Origin: Ruminococcus sp. OA3
GTDB lineage: Bacteria > Bacillota > Clostridia > Lachnospirales > Lachnospiraceae
Direction of reading: 5' to 3'
Length of the DNA stretch: 64,000 nucleotides
Assembly: GCF_022440845.1 (NCBI RefSeq)
Contig: NZ_JAKNTO010000001.1
Location: forward strand, 3,348,001-3,412,000
The notes beneath the pieces were generated by a model. That model worked only from the letters and a program-made list of their open reading frames with translations. It was not told where the DNA came from and searched no databases. Position numbers and translations under genes: made by a program. This document shows positions 34,591 through 43,700 of this stretch, piece after piece. Each line of letters begins with the position of its first letter. The first letter of the stretch is position 1.

Positions 34591-37187
34591 ATATTTTCAA
34601 CAAAGTCACCCTGCAGAGCATGAAAAAAAGCCGTACACGGACGATCGTAACGGTGATCGGAGTTGTACTGTCGTCCGCCATGATCACAGCGGTCGCCACT
34701 TTTGGTGTTTCCCTGCTGAATTATGCCACCAGGGGGGCGATCATAAAATACGGAGACTGGCATGTCGGTTTTTCAGATGTTGATTCTTCTTTTGTACAGG
34801 AGCGTGCCCGCGATGAGGGTGTTGCCAGCACTGCATCATTCCAGAATATCGGCTATGCGCTTCTGAAAGGCGGGAAAAACCCGGATAAACCCTATCTGTT
34901 TATCGCTGGATTCAGCGAGGAAGCTTTTGTCACCCTGCCCATCAACCTTCTGTCCGGCAGACTGCCCGAAAACAGCGATGAGATTCTTATATCTGCGAGC
35001 GTTGCTGCAAATGGCGGTGTGAAATACGCGGTGGGTGATACACTGACACTTGCTGTCGGTAACCGCATGAATGGAAATGAGCTCCTGTGGCAGCACACCC
35101 CTTATATGTCAGGCGGCGAATCCGGCGGCGAAAAAGAAACTTTCATTCCAGACTCCGAGAAAGCTTACACGGTTGTCGGGATCTGCCAAAGACCCGCCTT
35201 TGAAGAGTATTCCGCACCGGGCTATACCGTGATCACAAAGGCGGATCCGGCGGTCACCGCTGACAGTTACAGCGTATTTATCACACTTGCAAACCCTCGC
35301 GGAGTCCGGAATTATGCGGACAGCACAGGGGGGACAGGATCTTATGTCCCGAACGACAATGTGCTTCGTTTCATGGGGCTTTCAAATGATAACATATTCA
35401 ATATGCTTCTGTACACAGTTGGAGGAATCGTAATAACCATCATCATGATCGGGTCTGTCTTCCTTATTTATAATGCGTTTACCATCTCACTGAATGAACG
35501 CACACACCAGTTCGGGATTCTCTCGTCTGTTGGAGCCACAGCGAAACAGCTGAAAAACTCCGTCCTGTTCGAGGGTCTTTGCATTGGTGCAGTCGGCATC
35601 CCCATTGGCGTTTTAACCGGCATAGCCAGTATGAGGCTTGTTATTTCCATTGTGGCGGCTAACTTCGGAAACCTGATGTACAGCAATGTACCTCTAACCT
35701 TGTCGGTATCTCTTCCTGCAATTGTTGCTGCGGCAGCGGTCAGCATGGTCACCATCCTGATCTCCGCCTATATCCCGGCCCGAAAAGCTGCAAACACTCC
35801 CGTTATGGAGAGTATTCGTCAGACCAACGAGGTTAAAATCGAAGGTGGGGACGTAAAAACCTCAAAACTCGTACAGCGTATCTTCGGTCTGGAAGGAACT
35901 CTGGCATTAAAGAACTTCAAGAGAAATAAGAAGCGCTACCGCAGTATCGTACTCTCCCTTGTATTAAGCGTCGTGCTGTTTGTCTCCGGAAATTCTTTTG
36001 GCGCAACACTGAAAGGGGCATCGAAACAGGCAAACGTGGCTACTACTTATGATATTGCTCTTGCCACGCCGGACCTTAAAGACAGTGAAATGCTGCGGCT
36101 GTACGACATGCTGAAAACGGCCGACGGTGTCTATGAAAGTTCGTATCAGGCAAATCTGGTCTGTTCATGTGAGGTAAAGGCGAGTGATCTCACAGAAGAT
36201 TATTTAACATACACAGGATTGTCCGCTTCAGACGAATCGATCCCACTGACAATGGATTTCCAGTTTCTTGATGACAGTACCTATATGAATATGCTGAAAA
36301 GTCTGGACCTGACGCCGGAGGAGTATTTTGGAGAAAATGCGAAAACAATCGCGGTTGCCGCAGTTCAGAACATGAAAGACGGGCAGCACGAAGAGATTGA
36401 CAAAACCATGGATATGTTCACGAGTCCTTCCATGGATTTTGCAGTTTCGCCCCAGACAAGCGACAGGAAATTAATGGAACATAAACAAAACGTAAGCGTG
36501 ACATTTGTTAACACCGTACCTCCCGATATCATCCCGGACCCTTCAAGACCGTCTGTGACAAAACCATACATGTTGATGGTAATTGCGCCCTACTCGCTCA
36601 GGGAAAAGCTTGTGCCCGACGACGCCTGTGTTAATATGAAAGGCATGACTTTCCGGTCCGAAAAGCCTTCCCAGTCGGCGGCGGAAATGGAAAGTCTGAT
36701 TCAGGGCGGAGGAATTACAGCTGATTATACACTTTACAATGTGTCTGAGATGCTCGAAGAGAACCGCAGTATGATATTTATAGCCAACGTGTTCACCTAT
36801 GTATTCGTCATCATGATCTCACTGATCGCCATTGCCAACGTGTTTAATACGATTTCCACGAATATCAAACTGCGCAGGCGGGAACTTGCGATGCTTCGCT
36901 CCGTGGGAATGTCGGAACGCGATTTCCAGAAAATGATGAATTTTGAGTGTGCTTTTTACGGCATGAGGGCACTGCTGTTCGGACTTCCCATAGCGTCAGT
37001 CTGCTCCTGGCTGATCTTCAAGGGCATGTTTATAGGCGGGGCCGAGATCGATTATATATTCCCGTGGGGCAGTCTTTTGATCAGTGCGTTCAGCGTGTTC
37101 TTCGTGGTGTTTATCACGATGCTGTATGCGGTCAGCAGGATTAAAAAGGAAAATATCATTGACGCGCTTCGCGATGATATGACCTGA
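34587..37187 (+). CDS. ABC transporter permease, FtsX/MacB type
   Basis: An 866-residue permease. One membrane helix at about 20-40 is followed by a large extracellular domain, then an FtsX module (about 270-400, with NAFTISLNERTHQFGILSSVGAT in parts: NAFTISLNERTHQ, FGILSSVGAT), a second extracellular domain (about 480-710), and a second FtsX module (about 725-860 with NTISTNIKLRRRELAMLRSVGM in parts: NTISTNIKLRRRE, LAMLRSVGM). This is the ten-helix arrangement of peptide or lipoprotein exporters. With the two-component system it suggests a drug- or peptide-sensing and resistance module. Confidence 0.93.
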   Translation: MNIFNKVTLQSMKKSRTRTIVTVIGVVLSSAMITAVATFGVSLLNYATRGAIIKYGDWHVGFSDVDSSFVQERARDEGVASTASFQNIGYALLKGGKNPDKPYLFIAGFSEEAFVTLPINLLSGRLPENSDEILISASVAANGGVKYAVGDTLTLAVGNRMNGNELLWQHTPYMSGGESGGEKETFIPDSEKAYTVVGICQRPAFEEYSAPGYTVITKADPAVTADSYSVFITLANPRGVRNYADSTGGTGSYVPNDNVLRFMGLSNDNIFNMLLYTVGGIVITIIMIGSVFLIYNAFTISLNERTHQFGILSSVGATAKQLKNSVLFEGLCIGAVGIPIGVLTGIASMRLVISIVAANFGNLMYSNVPLTLSVSLPAIVAAAAVSMVTILISAYIPARKAANTPVMESIRQTNEVKIEGGDVKTSKLVQRIFGLEGTLALKNFKRNKKRYRSIVLSLVLSVVLFVSGNSFGATLKGASKQANVATTYDIALATPDLKDSEMLRLYDMLKTADGVYESSYQANLVCSCEVKASDLTEDYLTYTGLSASDESIPLTMDFQFLDDSTYMNMLKSLDLTPEEYFGENAKTIAVAAVQNMKDGQHEEIDKTMDMFTSPSMDFAVSPQTSDRKLMEHKQNVSVTFVNTVPPDIIPDPSRPSVTKPYMLMVIAPYSLREKLVPDDACVNMKGMTFRSEKPSQSAAEMESLIQGGGITADYTLYNVSEMLEENRSMIFIANVFTYVFVIMISLIAIANVFNTISTNIKLRRRELAMLRSVGMSERDFQKMMNFECAFYGMRALLFGLPIASVCSWLIFKGMFIGGAEIDYIFPWGSLLISAFSVFFVVFITMLYAVSRIKKENIIDALRDDMT

Positions 37188-37205
37188 TGTAAAGCCCAGA
37201 AATAA

Positions 37206-37275
37206 GGCATCCGAAAACCAGCCGCATGCGAGATGAGATGCTCGCACTATATGGTTGGTTTTCAGGTGCCCTTTT
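37206..37275. terminator. Long bidirectional terminator hairpin
   Basis: GGCA...GAAAACCAGCC pairs with GGTTGGTTTTC...TGCC (37206-37223 with 37253-37270), with an inner GCGAG/CTCGC stem; T-rich on the plus side. Confidence 0.8.
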
Positions 37276-37278
37276 ATT

Positions 37279-37470
37279 TTACTTTTTAGTTTTGGTAAGA
37301 AATATTAATATCTCTCTTAACGTATAACCAATAAATATAAGTAACACAGTAGTACTTACTTTAAAGAAAAAAGATTGATATACATTAGATATATCCAGTG
37401 CAACACACACTATCGCTATAACCACTACCGCTTCAAAAAGAGTATTTATTCTTTTCATTTTGATAAGCAC
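37279..37470 (-). CDS. Small membrane protein (63 aa), unknown
   Basis: A 63-residue protein with two predicted membrane helices (about 12-30 and 37-55). It starts inside the previous ORF by 38 bases, suggesting coupling or a decayed longer gene. The start is GTG at 37470 or ATG at 37458; neither has a strong ribosome site. No homologue recognised. Confidence 0.4.
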   Translation of the reverse strand: MLIKMKRINTLFEAVVVIAIVCVALDISNVYQSFFFKVSTTVLLIFIGYTLREILIFLTKTKK

Positions 37471-37705
37471 ACTTTCTACTTTTGTAATTATGTACCGCCA
37501 GTCCTATGCCCGTAATAACTCCAAAGCCTCCGACATACCAATTTCCCATAAGCCAGCCATTTATCAGGATAATTGCCATTGTCATCTGCAAAATCATAGT
37601 ATTAACAGGTTTTTTTAAATTTTTTGAACAGACTTCCAGCAGCAGTGCCTGCAGGAAAGTCATCACAGGCGCAATCACAATCATCCGAACATAGCTCCCA
37701 TACAT
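37433..37705 (-). CDS. Small membrane protein (90 aa), unknown
   Basis: A 90-residue protein with two or three hydrophobic segments (about 8-22, 36-52, 55-70) and a basic tail. GGGAG lies eleven bases before an internal ATG (37684), which could be the true start. It lies downstream of the relic at 37722-37907 and of cobalamin-riboswitch-like leader A. Function unknown. Confidence 0.45.
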   Translation of the reverse strand: MYGSYVRMIVIAPVMTFLQALLLEVCSKNLKKPVNTMILQMTMAIILINGWLMGNWYVGGFGVITGIGLAVHNYKSRKCAYQNEKNKYSF

Positions 37706-37721
37706 CGATATCCACTGCGAT

Positions 37722-37907
37722 TTACGTTTTCAATGCAGACCCCAGAAAAGAGAGCCGCAAAAAACAGATTCCGTTGCACCATCCCTCGGTAAGAGCGACT
37801 GTCATACTAAAATATAACCGCTGATATTTGTTTCTGGTTGCTGTCATCTCCCGAATCAACAATAACAGTATGATGAATAATACAGCAATGCTCAAATTAG
37901 TTTCCAT
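37722..37907 (-). pseudogene. Relic of the membrane protein gene at 38523-39047
   Basis: The first 35 residues of this 61-codon frame, with LLLLIREMTATRN, correspond to LLLIRETIVTRN of the 38523-39047 protein, and the DNA is visibly similar over about 60 bases (shared TTTATTGTTGATTCG-like core and AACCAGAAAC). After that the frame gives an implausible sequence and stops. The start ATG directly abuts AAGGGGGG, too close for normal initiation. I read it as a deletion remnant fused to riboswitch leader A. Confidence 0.6.
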
Positions 37908-37926
37908 CCCCCCTTAAAAACCAAAA

Positions 37927-38046
37927 AATTACCCAAAATTACAGACTGACAGACAGTTCTTAGCATTCTGACTCAGGAAGTATGTGTCTTCCAATACAGA
38001 GCTGTCGTTCCGGGTTCTCACCGGATTGCCGTAAATTTGGATAATT
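37927..38046 (-). ncRNA. Cobalamin-riboswitch-like leader A
   Basis: Minus-strand RNA has AATCCGGTGAGAACCCGG, ACGACAGCTCTGTATT, a GGAAG/CTTCC hairpin, and the B12-type closing motif GAGTCAGAATGC. A long outer stem (38031-38046 with 37927-37942) encloses it and is followed by a T6 run. Compact: it lacks the long side arms of the 17160-17296 riboswitch. Only 20 bases separate it from the relic's start codon. Confidence 0.75.
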
Positions 38047-38236
38047 AAATATTTCATTTTTATAATATGATTTTATTTTATCACACTGCTATAACATTTT
38101 ATATCATTCTTTTCATATAACTCACTGTTTTTTATAAATATATTTACACTATTACAAACATACTTATACGGTAAGCAGACACAGTACTTCTGAAACAAAT
38201 CCCCGGCTGTCCATGAATGATCTTAGATTCCAACAA

Positions 38237-38276
38237 ATTCAGGGCATGGCTCCCATCAGGAAACCATGCCCATATT
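38237..38276 (+). repeat. Left copy of a 40-bp hairpin repeat (possible attL)
   Basis: ATTCAGGGCATG (38237-38248) and CCATGCCCATATT (38264-38276) are both found again, same order and orientation, at 43701-43738, with a less conserved middle. Each copy can fold as GGGCATGG...CCATGCCC. They bracket the prophage-like block. A nearby ATTGTGTATTAC (38368-38379) resembles the triple repeat beside the right copy. Apart from this, 38047-38522 holds no gene I trust. Confidence 0.55.
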
Positions 38277-38522
38277 TGTACATTCTGATTATACTCTTTT
38301 CACTATTCATCCTACCAGCTTCGCCGCCGCATCTGCAACTAACAGGATACTGTACTTTGTTGGTATCATTGTGTATTACGAGTGTATTTCTTGGTACTGT
38401 TCAAATGAGTTGCAAATCGCGAATAAACATATAATGGCGCTCTGAGGACTTGTTACACCCTGCACTCTTCGGGTCTTTTATCGTCGCAAATCGCTTTAAA
38501 TTTAGGTGATTAGATTCTGTTT

Positions 38523-39047
38523 TTATGCATTTTCTTCGCTTACTTCGTAAACCACTCCTGCAAAATCTTTTAGTACAGCTGTCCCGTCACCATTATCTAA
38601 GCAACCTGCACCTATTAATGTGACCCCCTGATAAAGCAACTCATAGGTTTGTTTAGGGCAGCGCATGGTGATTCTGCTTTCAGTCATATTCTCCGTATCT
38701 GTAGAATACTTAAATACCACCACATAATTTCCGTCCTCGATGTATTTCTCGGATGTCATTACTTTATGGAAAATCCGATAGGAAAAGCTGTTACAATAAA
38801 ATGTAAAAGCCAATATTCCAAAATATACAATGACTAATAACCAATATTTTCTCAAACAAGTACAGTTTCTGGTTACTATCGTTTCTCGAATCAACAATAA
38901 AGGTACTATCAATAATGCAGCAAAACTCAGTATATATAATCCTCTTAAAGCATCAGTTATTATTTGACTATTTAATAGCTCGAAATACAAAATCCACTTT
39001 GCTAAAATGTATATGATTCCAGATATAAAACAAATTACTTTTTTCAT
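38523..39047 (-). CDS. Uncharacterised membrane protein, downstream gene of riboswitch-B operon
   Basis: A 174-residue protein with three predicted membrane helices (about 3-22, 40-60, 72-92) and a C-terminal extracellular or cytosolic domain of about 80 residues with GNYVVVFKYSTDTENMTESR. Not recognised. The ATG at 39047 overlaps the stop of the secreted protein (ATGA) and has GGAAG upstream. A decayed paralogue lies at 37722-37907 behind leader A. Confidence 0.65.
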   Translation of the reverse strand: MKKVICFISGIIYILAKWILYFELLNSQIITDALRGLYILSFAALLIVPLLLIRETIVTRNCTCLRKYWLLVIVYFGILAFTFYCNSFSYRIFHKVMTSEKYIEDGNYVVVFKYSTDTENMTESRITMRCPKQTYELLYQGVTLIGAGCLDNGDGTAVLKDFAGVVYEVSEENA

Positions 39048-39895
39048 ATTGGTAATTCTTCCCATAATGAGTATTCCATTGTGGTGAAAGCCCCCATATA
39101 ATCTGTGAACAAGTCTCCATTAAGCTCAATGCTCAAATTTGGTAATATGTTCATTCCAATACTAGCATGTGGAATGCCTATCGGATTTCCATCATGAGCA
39201 TAATTAGCATTAAATTGTGTTCTGTGAGCGTTGCTTCCTCCGCCAATTCCGCCTCCTGCTGAATACAGAGGTTCATTTGGAACTAAATAGACATACATTT
39301 TCCCTCCAGTTTGGAGGAAGCTATCTTCTTGCATATCGATATAATCTCCAACTCCGCCTTGGGCAGTTTTCGCTGGATAGTCTCTTGTCCACTGTATGTA
39401 TTCTTTATCATTCTGATAAAAGCATTTTTTCAATGAATAATTATTCATTGAAAAAAGTTGAGAATCCCAATTAAAATTCAGAGCATCTTCGTTCGTCATT
39501 AACGGAAATGGATTTTGCCATTTCCATGAAATAATAGCATTGTTTTCGAGAATTTTGTATATGGGTCTACCCTCTACGATTCTTTCTACCCTCATGCTGC
39601 CACCTATTGAAAGTTTCAGCTTATTAGATTCAATTGTTCCACGCGTTAGTGGATTTTCTATCTTAAAATCTTTCACTACTTCTTCATAATCCCATAAAAA
39701 CTCAAAACCCTGAATACATATCTCATCATACAATATGTCAATTCTATCCTCTAGTAATACTAAATTCTCTTCTGGTACTCCGCATTCTAGTAAAGCGTCA
39801 TATTTTTCCTGATAACTTAAATCGTCAGCAGCACACAAAACAGCTGTACCCATCATAGTAGCAAATACCAAAACAAAGCTTATAATTTTTTTCAT
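39044..39895 (-). CDS. Uncharacterised secreted protein, first gene of riboswitch-B operon
   Basis: A 283-residue protein with a clear signal peptide (KKIISFVLVFATMMGTAVLCAA). The mature part is acidic and aromatic-rich, with two GG-rich turns (SAGGGIGGGSNAHRTQF). It has no Cys cluster or known domain I can name. AAGGAGG precedes the ATG at 39895 by seven bases. The leader carries cobalamin-riboswitch-like element B 80 bases upstream. AT content is higher than in the flanking core genes, consistent with acquired DNA. Confidence 0.65.
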   Translation of the reverse strand: MKKIISFVLVFATMMGTAVLCAADDLSYQEKYDALLECGVPEENLVLLEDRIDILYDEICIQGFEFLWDYEEVVKDFKIENPLTRGTIESNKLKLSIGGSMRVERIVEGRPIYKILENNAIISWKWQNPFPLMTNEDALNFNWDSQLFSMNNYSLKKCFYQNDKEYIQWTRDYPAKTAQGGVGDYIDMQEDSFLQTGGKMYVYLVPNEPLYSAGGGIGGGSNAHRTQFNANYAHDGNPIGIPHASIGMNILPNLSIELNGDLFTDYMGAFTTMEYSLWEELPI

Positions 39896-39975
39896 ATGCA
39901 ATCCTCCTTGTAAAATGTATATTAATTTTTTGTATCAAGCCTTTAGTTTCTACACACCTCCCTCATAATCAAAAA

Positions 39976-40093
39976 AACACCCAAATTCACAGACTGGCGC
40001 ATTGCCATTAGCATTCTGACTTAGGAAGTATGTTCCTTCCAATACAGAGCTGTCGTTCCGGATTCTCACCGGATTGCCGTAAATTTGGGTGTT
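39976..40093 (-). ncRNA. Cobalamin-riboswitch-like leader B
   Basis: Nearly the same core as leader A: AATCCGGTGAGAATCCGG, ACGACAGCTCTGTATT, GGAAG...CTTCC, AGTCAGAATGC. The outer stem AACACCC...GGGTGTT is 15 bp (40079-40093 with 39976-39990, one G-U) and runs straight into T7, so the closing stem itself could act as the terminator stem. Upstream sequence (TGTGATA-AAT) is also shared with A. The rest of 40094-40283 is AT-rich without a gene. Confidence 0.78.
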
Positions 40094-40283
40094 TCATATT
40101 CTGTTTTTATATATTTTATTTACAAAATCATTATATCACATTGCTAATTTGGTTTATATAATTATTTTAGAATGCCTTATTGTTTTTTCGCGAGTATATT
40201 TATAGTTGTGATAATTTATTTTTAATTTGTTGTAGGAATACGGATATTTTCTTTTATAATTACATTGATATTTAAAAATCAAA

Positions 40284-40532
40284 TCACAAATCATCATCAA
40301 ATATCCGGTTCAGCTCCGCATCAGTGACCCGCAGCGCCTCCCGGATCCACTTTTTGATGTCAGCCTCAGACTCTCCCAGCTGCTGGAGCCGGGTCATCTG
40401 CCAGTCTGCGGATGCTGTTGAGAAGCCATTGACCTTGATCCTCCGCACAATATCGCTTAGGATACGTAACTCCAATACCGACATCTGTTTGATGACCTCC
40501 TGGGGGATCTGTTCAAACTCTCCCTGAGTCAT
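40284..40532 (-). pseudogene. Truncated phage minor capsid protein
   Basis: Eighty-two residues matching the N-terminus of phage minor capsid protein 2-like proteins: an N-terminal EQIPQEVIKQ-type segment, then STASADWQMTRLQQLGESEADIKKW, quoted in part as ADWQMTRLQQLGESEADI. Full-length relatives are several hundred residues, so the C-terminal portion is gone and the frame stops at 40284, next to the AT-rich riboswitch-B leader. Start overlaps the portal frame stop by four bases, the normal coupling in phage operons. Confidence 0.7.
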
Positions 40533-41653
40533 TCAATCACCTCCGCCGGTTGCTGGACCGCCGCTTTTGCCTGTGCCCCTGTCTCCCCGTAATATTTCAT
40601 ACGATACTCCCAGAGTGACATCGCTCCCATAGAAACATCCTGACGATCAGAGGTCCGCTCCGTTCCAAATCCACATTTCAAAGACAAGTAATTTAGATCA
40701 TCATTGATGGCCTTGCTGTGCAGATCAGCGCGCAGATCCATGTCAATTTCGTGAATTAACCCTTCTTTCCCTTTGTCGTAATCATCTGGAAGTCTGTAAA
40801 ATCCGGTGTCTTCAGGGTCAAATGCCGGGGATCCATCCACATTTTTCAACATCTCCGGAGCCACGAAAATACGTTTCCTTCCAAGCTCAAACTCACTGCT
40901 GTAAGAATCATACTCAATGTCTATCTTCTTGAGCACGTCAATGGAGTTTGCAAAAATAGCAACTCCCATCGGATTGCTCTCGTCCTCATCCGCGTTGTTG
41001 ACAATGTTCAGGCGATCAATAACAAACTGAGGTTCCGGTGAGTGTGTTTCCATCCGTGGCGCAAGTGTGGCAAACGGGCGAATCTGTTTCCATTCAGCCA
41101 GTGTGAGTTCCCTTCCTTCGCGGCTGCCAGTGAGACATTCCAGCACTGTATTCTCAATCACATACATGTCCGCCCCGATCTTGTGGTGCTGCACCTGCAC
41201 ATACTTTTTTCGGTTTACTGTCTTCGGAAAAGTAAAGATACACTCTGTTACCCTTCCATTGTTCCAGCTTACCAGATAGATATTTCCAGCGCTTACGTAA
41301 TCAATGCCAATCTGCCCAGACAGGATTGTGCCATCCTCTGTAACCTCCATGTTGTACAAATAAGGCACATAGGCTACAGTCCACACCCGGTAAAAGGAGA
41401 AGTTTCTGACGCGTGCATTGTACCAGCTTTTCCATTTCTTACGCAGCTTATTGTGGTGCTTACGCAATACCACCACAGAGCCATTCCGGTCACTGATGAT
41501 CTGGTAATCGGACCGGATAGCTGCATAGCTGGACTTCGTACCGGCACGGCCGGAAGTCAGGATGATATGTTTATGTCTTGTGTCGTTAAATATCGGCAGA
41601 TACTTCGGTATCACAATTTCCGATATCTTGACCTGTTTCTTTTTGTGCATCAT
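40529..41653 (-). pseudogene. Fused remnant: large-terminase N-terminus joined to phage portal protein
   Basis: A continuous 374-codon frame. Residues about 1-73 are the start of a phage large terminase (Walker A-like SGRAGTKSS, then VVVLRKHHNKLRKK). From about residue 74 the sequence is an SPP1-like portal protein (WKSWYNARVRNF, SWNNGRVTECIF, NADEDESNPMGVAIFANSID, FELGRKRIFVAPEML, DLNYLSLKCGFGTE, SDRQDVSMGAMSLWEYR). Expected portal stretches are missing at the N-terminus, near residue 88, and after FGTE, yet the frame stays open. The terminase nuclease is absent. It cannot package DNA as a terminase. Confidence 0.75.
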
Positions 41654-42347
41654 TGATTATTTCCACCCCATCATCATCTTGTCCTGTGTGCTCGTAGGTC
41701 AGGCGTTCCGTTTGTGCCTTGATCTGGTCAATTCGTGTCCGCTGCTCTTCACTGGCTAACTCCCAGTTTTTGTGCAGCATCTCGTCATACTGTTCGATCA
41801 GCGACCGGAGCTCACTTTGCGCTCTGGCCTGAGCCTGAAGGAAAGACGCTTGTTTATCCCAAGCGTACTGAATCTCCCATTTCTCCCCTAAGATGTTTCC
41901 TCCCTTTTTCTCAATTTTGGATTTGGTTTTGTCGTCCTTATCCTTGACGTACATAATCTGCTGGGCGCGGATGATCGCAGCATAAGCAATCTGTATCTGA
42001 TGCCACAACAGACCAAGCGGATCCGCCTCTTCTATGGCATGAAAAATCTCCCTTGTTTCGTCAGGGAGATACTTGCTGAAGAAGCCGAATTTTTCCGCGT
42101 TTTTATTTCCCGGCGGCCCAGTGCCTCCATGACCTACCGCGTTTTTATTTCCCGGTTGACCGCCTTTTTGCTTATCCGAACGTTCGCTATTTTTATCCGA
42201 GCGTTCGTTATCCCACTTATGGGTACTCTTCCAGCGCCGAACTGTTCCCTCCGGAAGATTTAGTTGACTTGCAATCTCAACTAATTTCTCACCATTCAAA
42301 TACATCTCTTTTGCCTGATTGATTCTTTCATCTGGCTTTCGCGTCAT
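41586..42347 (-). CDS. Phage terminase small subunit
   Basis: A 253-residue protein that looks complete. An N-terminal helix-turn-helix (YLNGEKLVEIASQLNLPEG, then VRRWKSTHKWDN) is followed by the PGNKNAVGHGG/PGNKNAEKFG linker and a helical oligomerisation part, as in PBSX-type small terminases that recognise pac sites. The ATG at 42347 is preferred. Overlap with the downstream fused terminase/portal frame is 68 bases. With its large partner destroyed it has no obvious packaging role. Confidence 0.8.
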   Translation of the reverse strand: MTRKPDERINQAKEMYLNGEKLVEIASQLNLPEGTVRRWKSTHKWDNERSDKNSERSDKQKGGQPGNKNAVGHGGTGPPGNKNAEKFGFFSKYLPDETREIFHAIEEADPLGLLWHQIQIAYAAIIRAQQIMYVKDKDDKTKSKIEKKGGNILGEKWEIQYAWDKQASFLQAQARAQSELRSLIEQYDEMLHKNWELASEEQRTRIDQIKAQTERLTYEHTGQDDDGVEIINDAQKETGQDIGNCDTEVSADI

Positions 42348-42399
42348 TATCACCACCTCTCATTCGTTTCGTTTTGCATCAAAAAAGAGATGACCGAAG

Positions 42400-42822
42400 T
42401 CACCTCTCATTTGCTTCTTTTTCTATGTCTTTTATCACGCATAGAATATATGTATCTCTTTTTACGCCATATTTACTTTTGCTTGTAGTCCGAGATACTA
42501 TTTTCGCAATTGCTCCCGTTATCGCTAAAGTAAAAACTATAATAACTATAAAACTAAAAGCATCTGAAATATTAAGATTTTTTATGTAATCAACAAGGTA
42601 ATTAACGGCAACCAGATATAAACTAACAATAATACTGATACTAGCAAAATTTATTGACGCCATCTTATTTTTTTCTAATTCTGATATAAGATAGGCCTTG
42701 ATAGAGTTTATTTCCTTATTTTCTTTTTGCATCAAAAAGCCGTATATCTTATCATACAACTCTTTTCTTTCTCTATAAGTCTTGTATACGCGATACAATT
42801 CTTTTATATCATCATTTTCCAT
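42400..42822 (-). CDS. Uncharacterised membrane protein with N-terminal coiled segment
   Basis: A 140-residue protein. Residues 1-50 are charged and helical (YRVYKTYRERKELYDKIYGF), then two membrane helices at about 55-75 and 85-107, then a basic tail. Not recognised; possibly a phage or superinfection-related gene from its position between the small terminase and the integrase remnant, but this is only context. High AT content compared with the core genes. Confidence 0.6.
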   Translation of the reverse strand: MENDDIKELYRVYKTYRERKELYDKIYGFLMQKENKEINSIKAYLISELEKNKMASINFASISIIVSLYLVAVNYLVDYIKNLNISDAFSFIVIIVFTLAITGAIAKIVSRTTSKSKYGVKRDTYILCVIKDIEKEANER

Positions 42823-42890
42823 TAACCGTCTACCTTTTTTATATTTTCTTCCATTCTACACCAAAACACCCCATATTTCTACAGGGCGTC

Positions 42891-43664
42891 TTGAAAAAAA
42901 TAGGGTTGGGGTTTAGGAGATCAGCGTATAACCATTGCGCACCACTTTATGATATAATATTCCGGGATCTAAAGGTAGCTGCGCTTGAGAAAACAATAAA
43001 AGAGGCTAAGGTCGGCGATGTAACCAAAGCACGAATGGAAAACATGTTCTCTATGATGTACCGATGGGCAATCAAGCACGAGATTACCAACAAGAATTAT
43101 GGAGAGCTATGCGCGCCGATCGGGACTATTAAACCAACAGTCGCAAAGACTCCCTTTTCTCAAGAGGAAATTAATAAACTCTGGGATCATGTTGCTGATA
43201 TTCAATATGTGGATATGATATTAATTGAAATCTATTCTGGATGGCGCCCGGCAGAACTTACCGGTTTAAAAATAACTGATGTGGATTTAGAAAATTATTA
43301 CATGATGGGCGGTATAAAAACAGCGTCCGGAAAATATAGAATTGTTCCTATCCATGACCGCATTTTTAATCTCATACAAAGCAGATATACCAAAGAAAAC
43401 GAGTACCTTTTTGTTAATAAAGATGGCCGATACATTAATTACGACTACTATTATAAACAATTCAAAAAGGCAATGAAAACCCTGGAAATGAATCACTCGC
43501 CTCACGAAACCCGGCACACATTTATTACCAATGCAAAAGCCCCTGGCTTAGATGAATATTGTCTAAAGCTTATCGTAGGTCATGAAATCGATGACATCCC
43601 AGAGAAGGTGTATACCCATAGAAAGATTGAACAGCTTCGTCAAGAAATTAATAGAATACCATGA
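42891..43664 (+). pseudogene. N-terminally truncated tyrosine integrase
   Basis: The catalytic domain is complete: Arg in IYSGWRPAEL, His-x-x-Arg in SPHETRHTF, GH in IVGHEID, and the nucleophile Tyr in VYTHRKI near the C-terminus. Upstream, only part of the core-binding domain (KARMENMFSMMYRWAIKHEI) remains and the arm-binding N-terminus is replaced by a non-homologous start at a TTG (42891). The frame opens 68 bases from the divergent 42400-42822 gene. It ends 37 bases before the right hairpin repeat, the usual integrase-att arrangement. Confidence 0.75.
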
Positions 43665-43700
43665 GATGCATACAAAGCTTAAGCATAAGCATCCACAAAA

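Noticed and set aside
38213-38434. 73-codon plus-strand ORF with a hydrophobic stretch
   Set aside because: It covers the left hairpin repeat, has no ribosome site and no recognisable similarity; likely chance frame.
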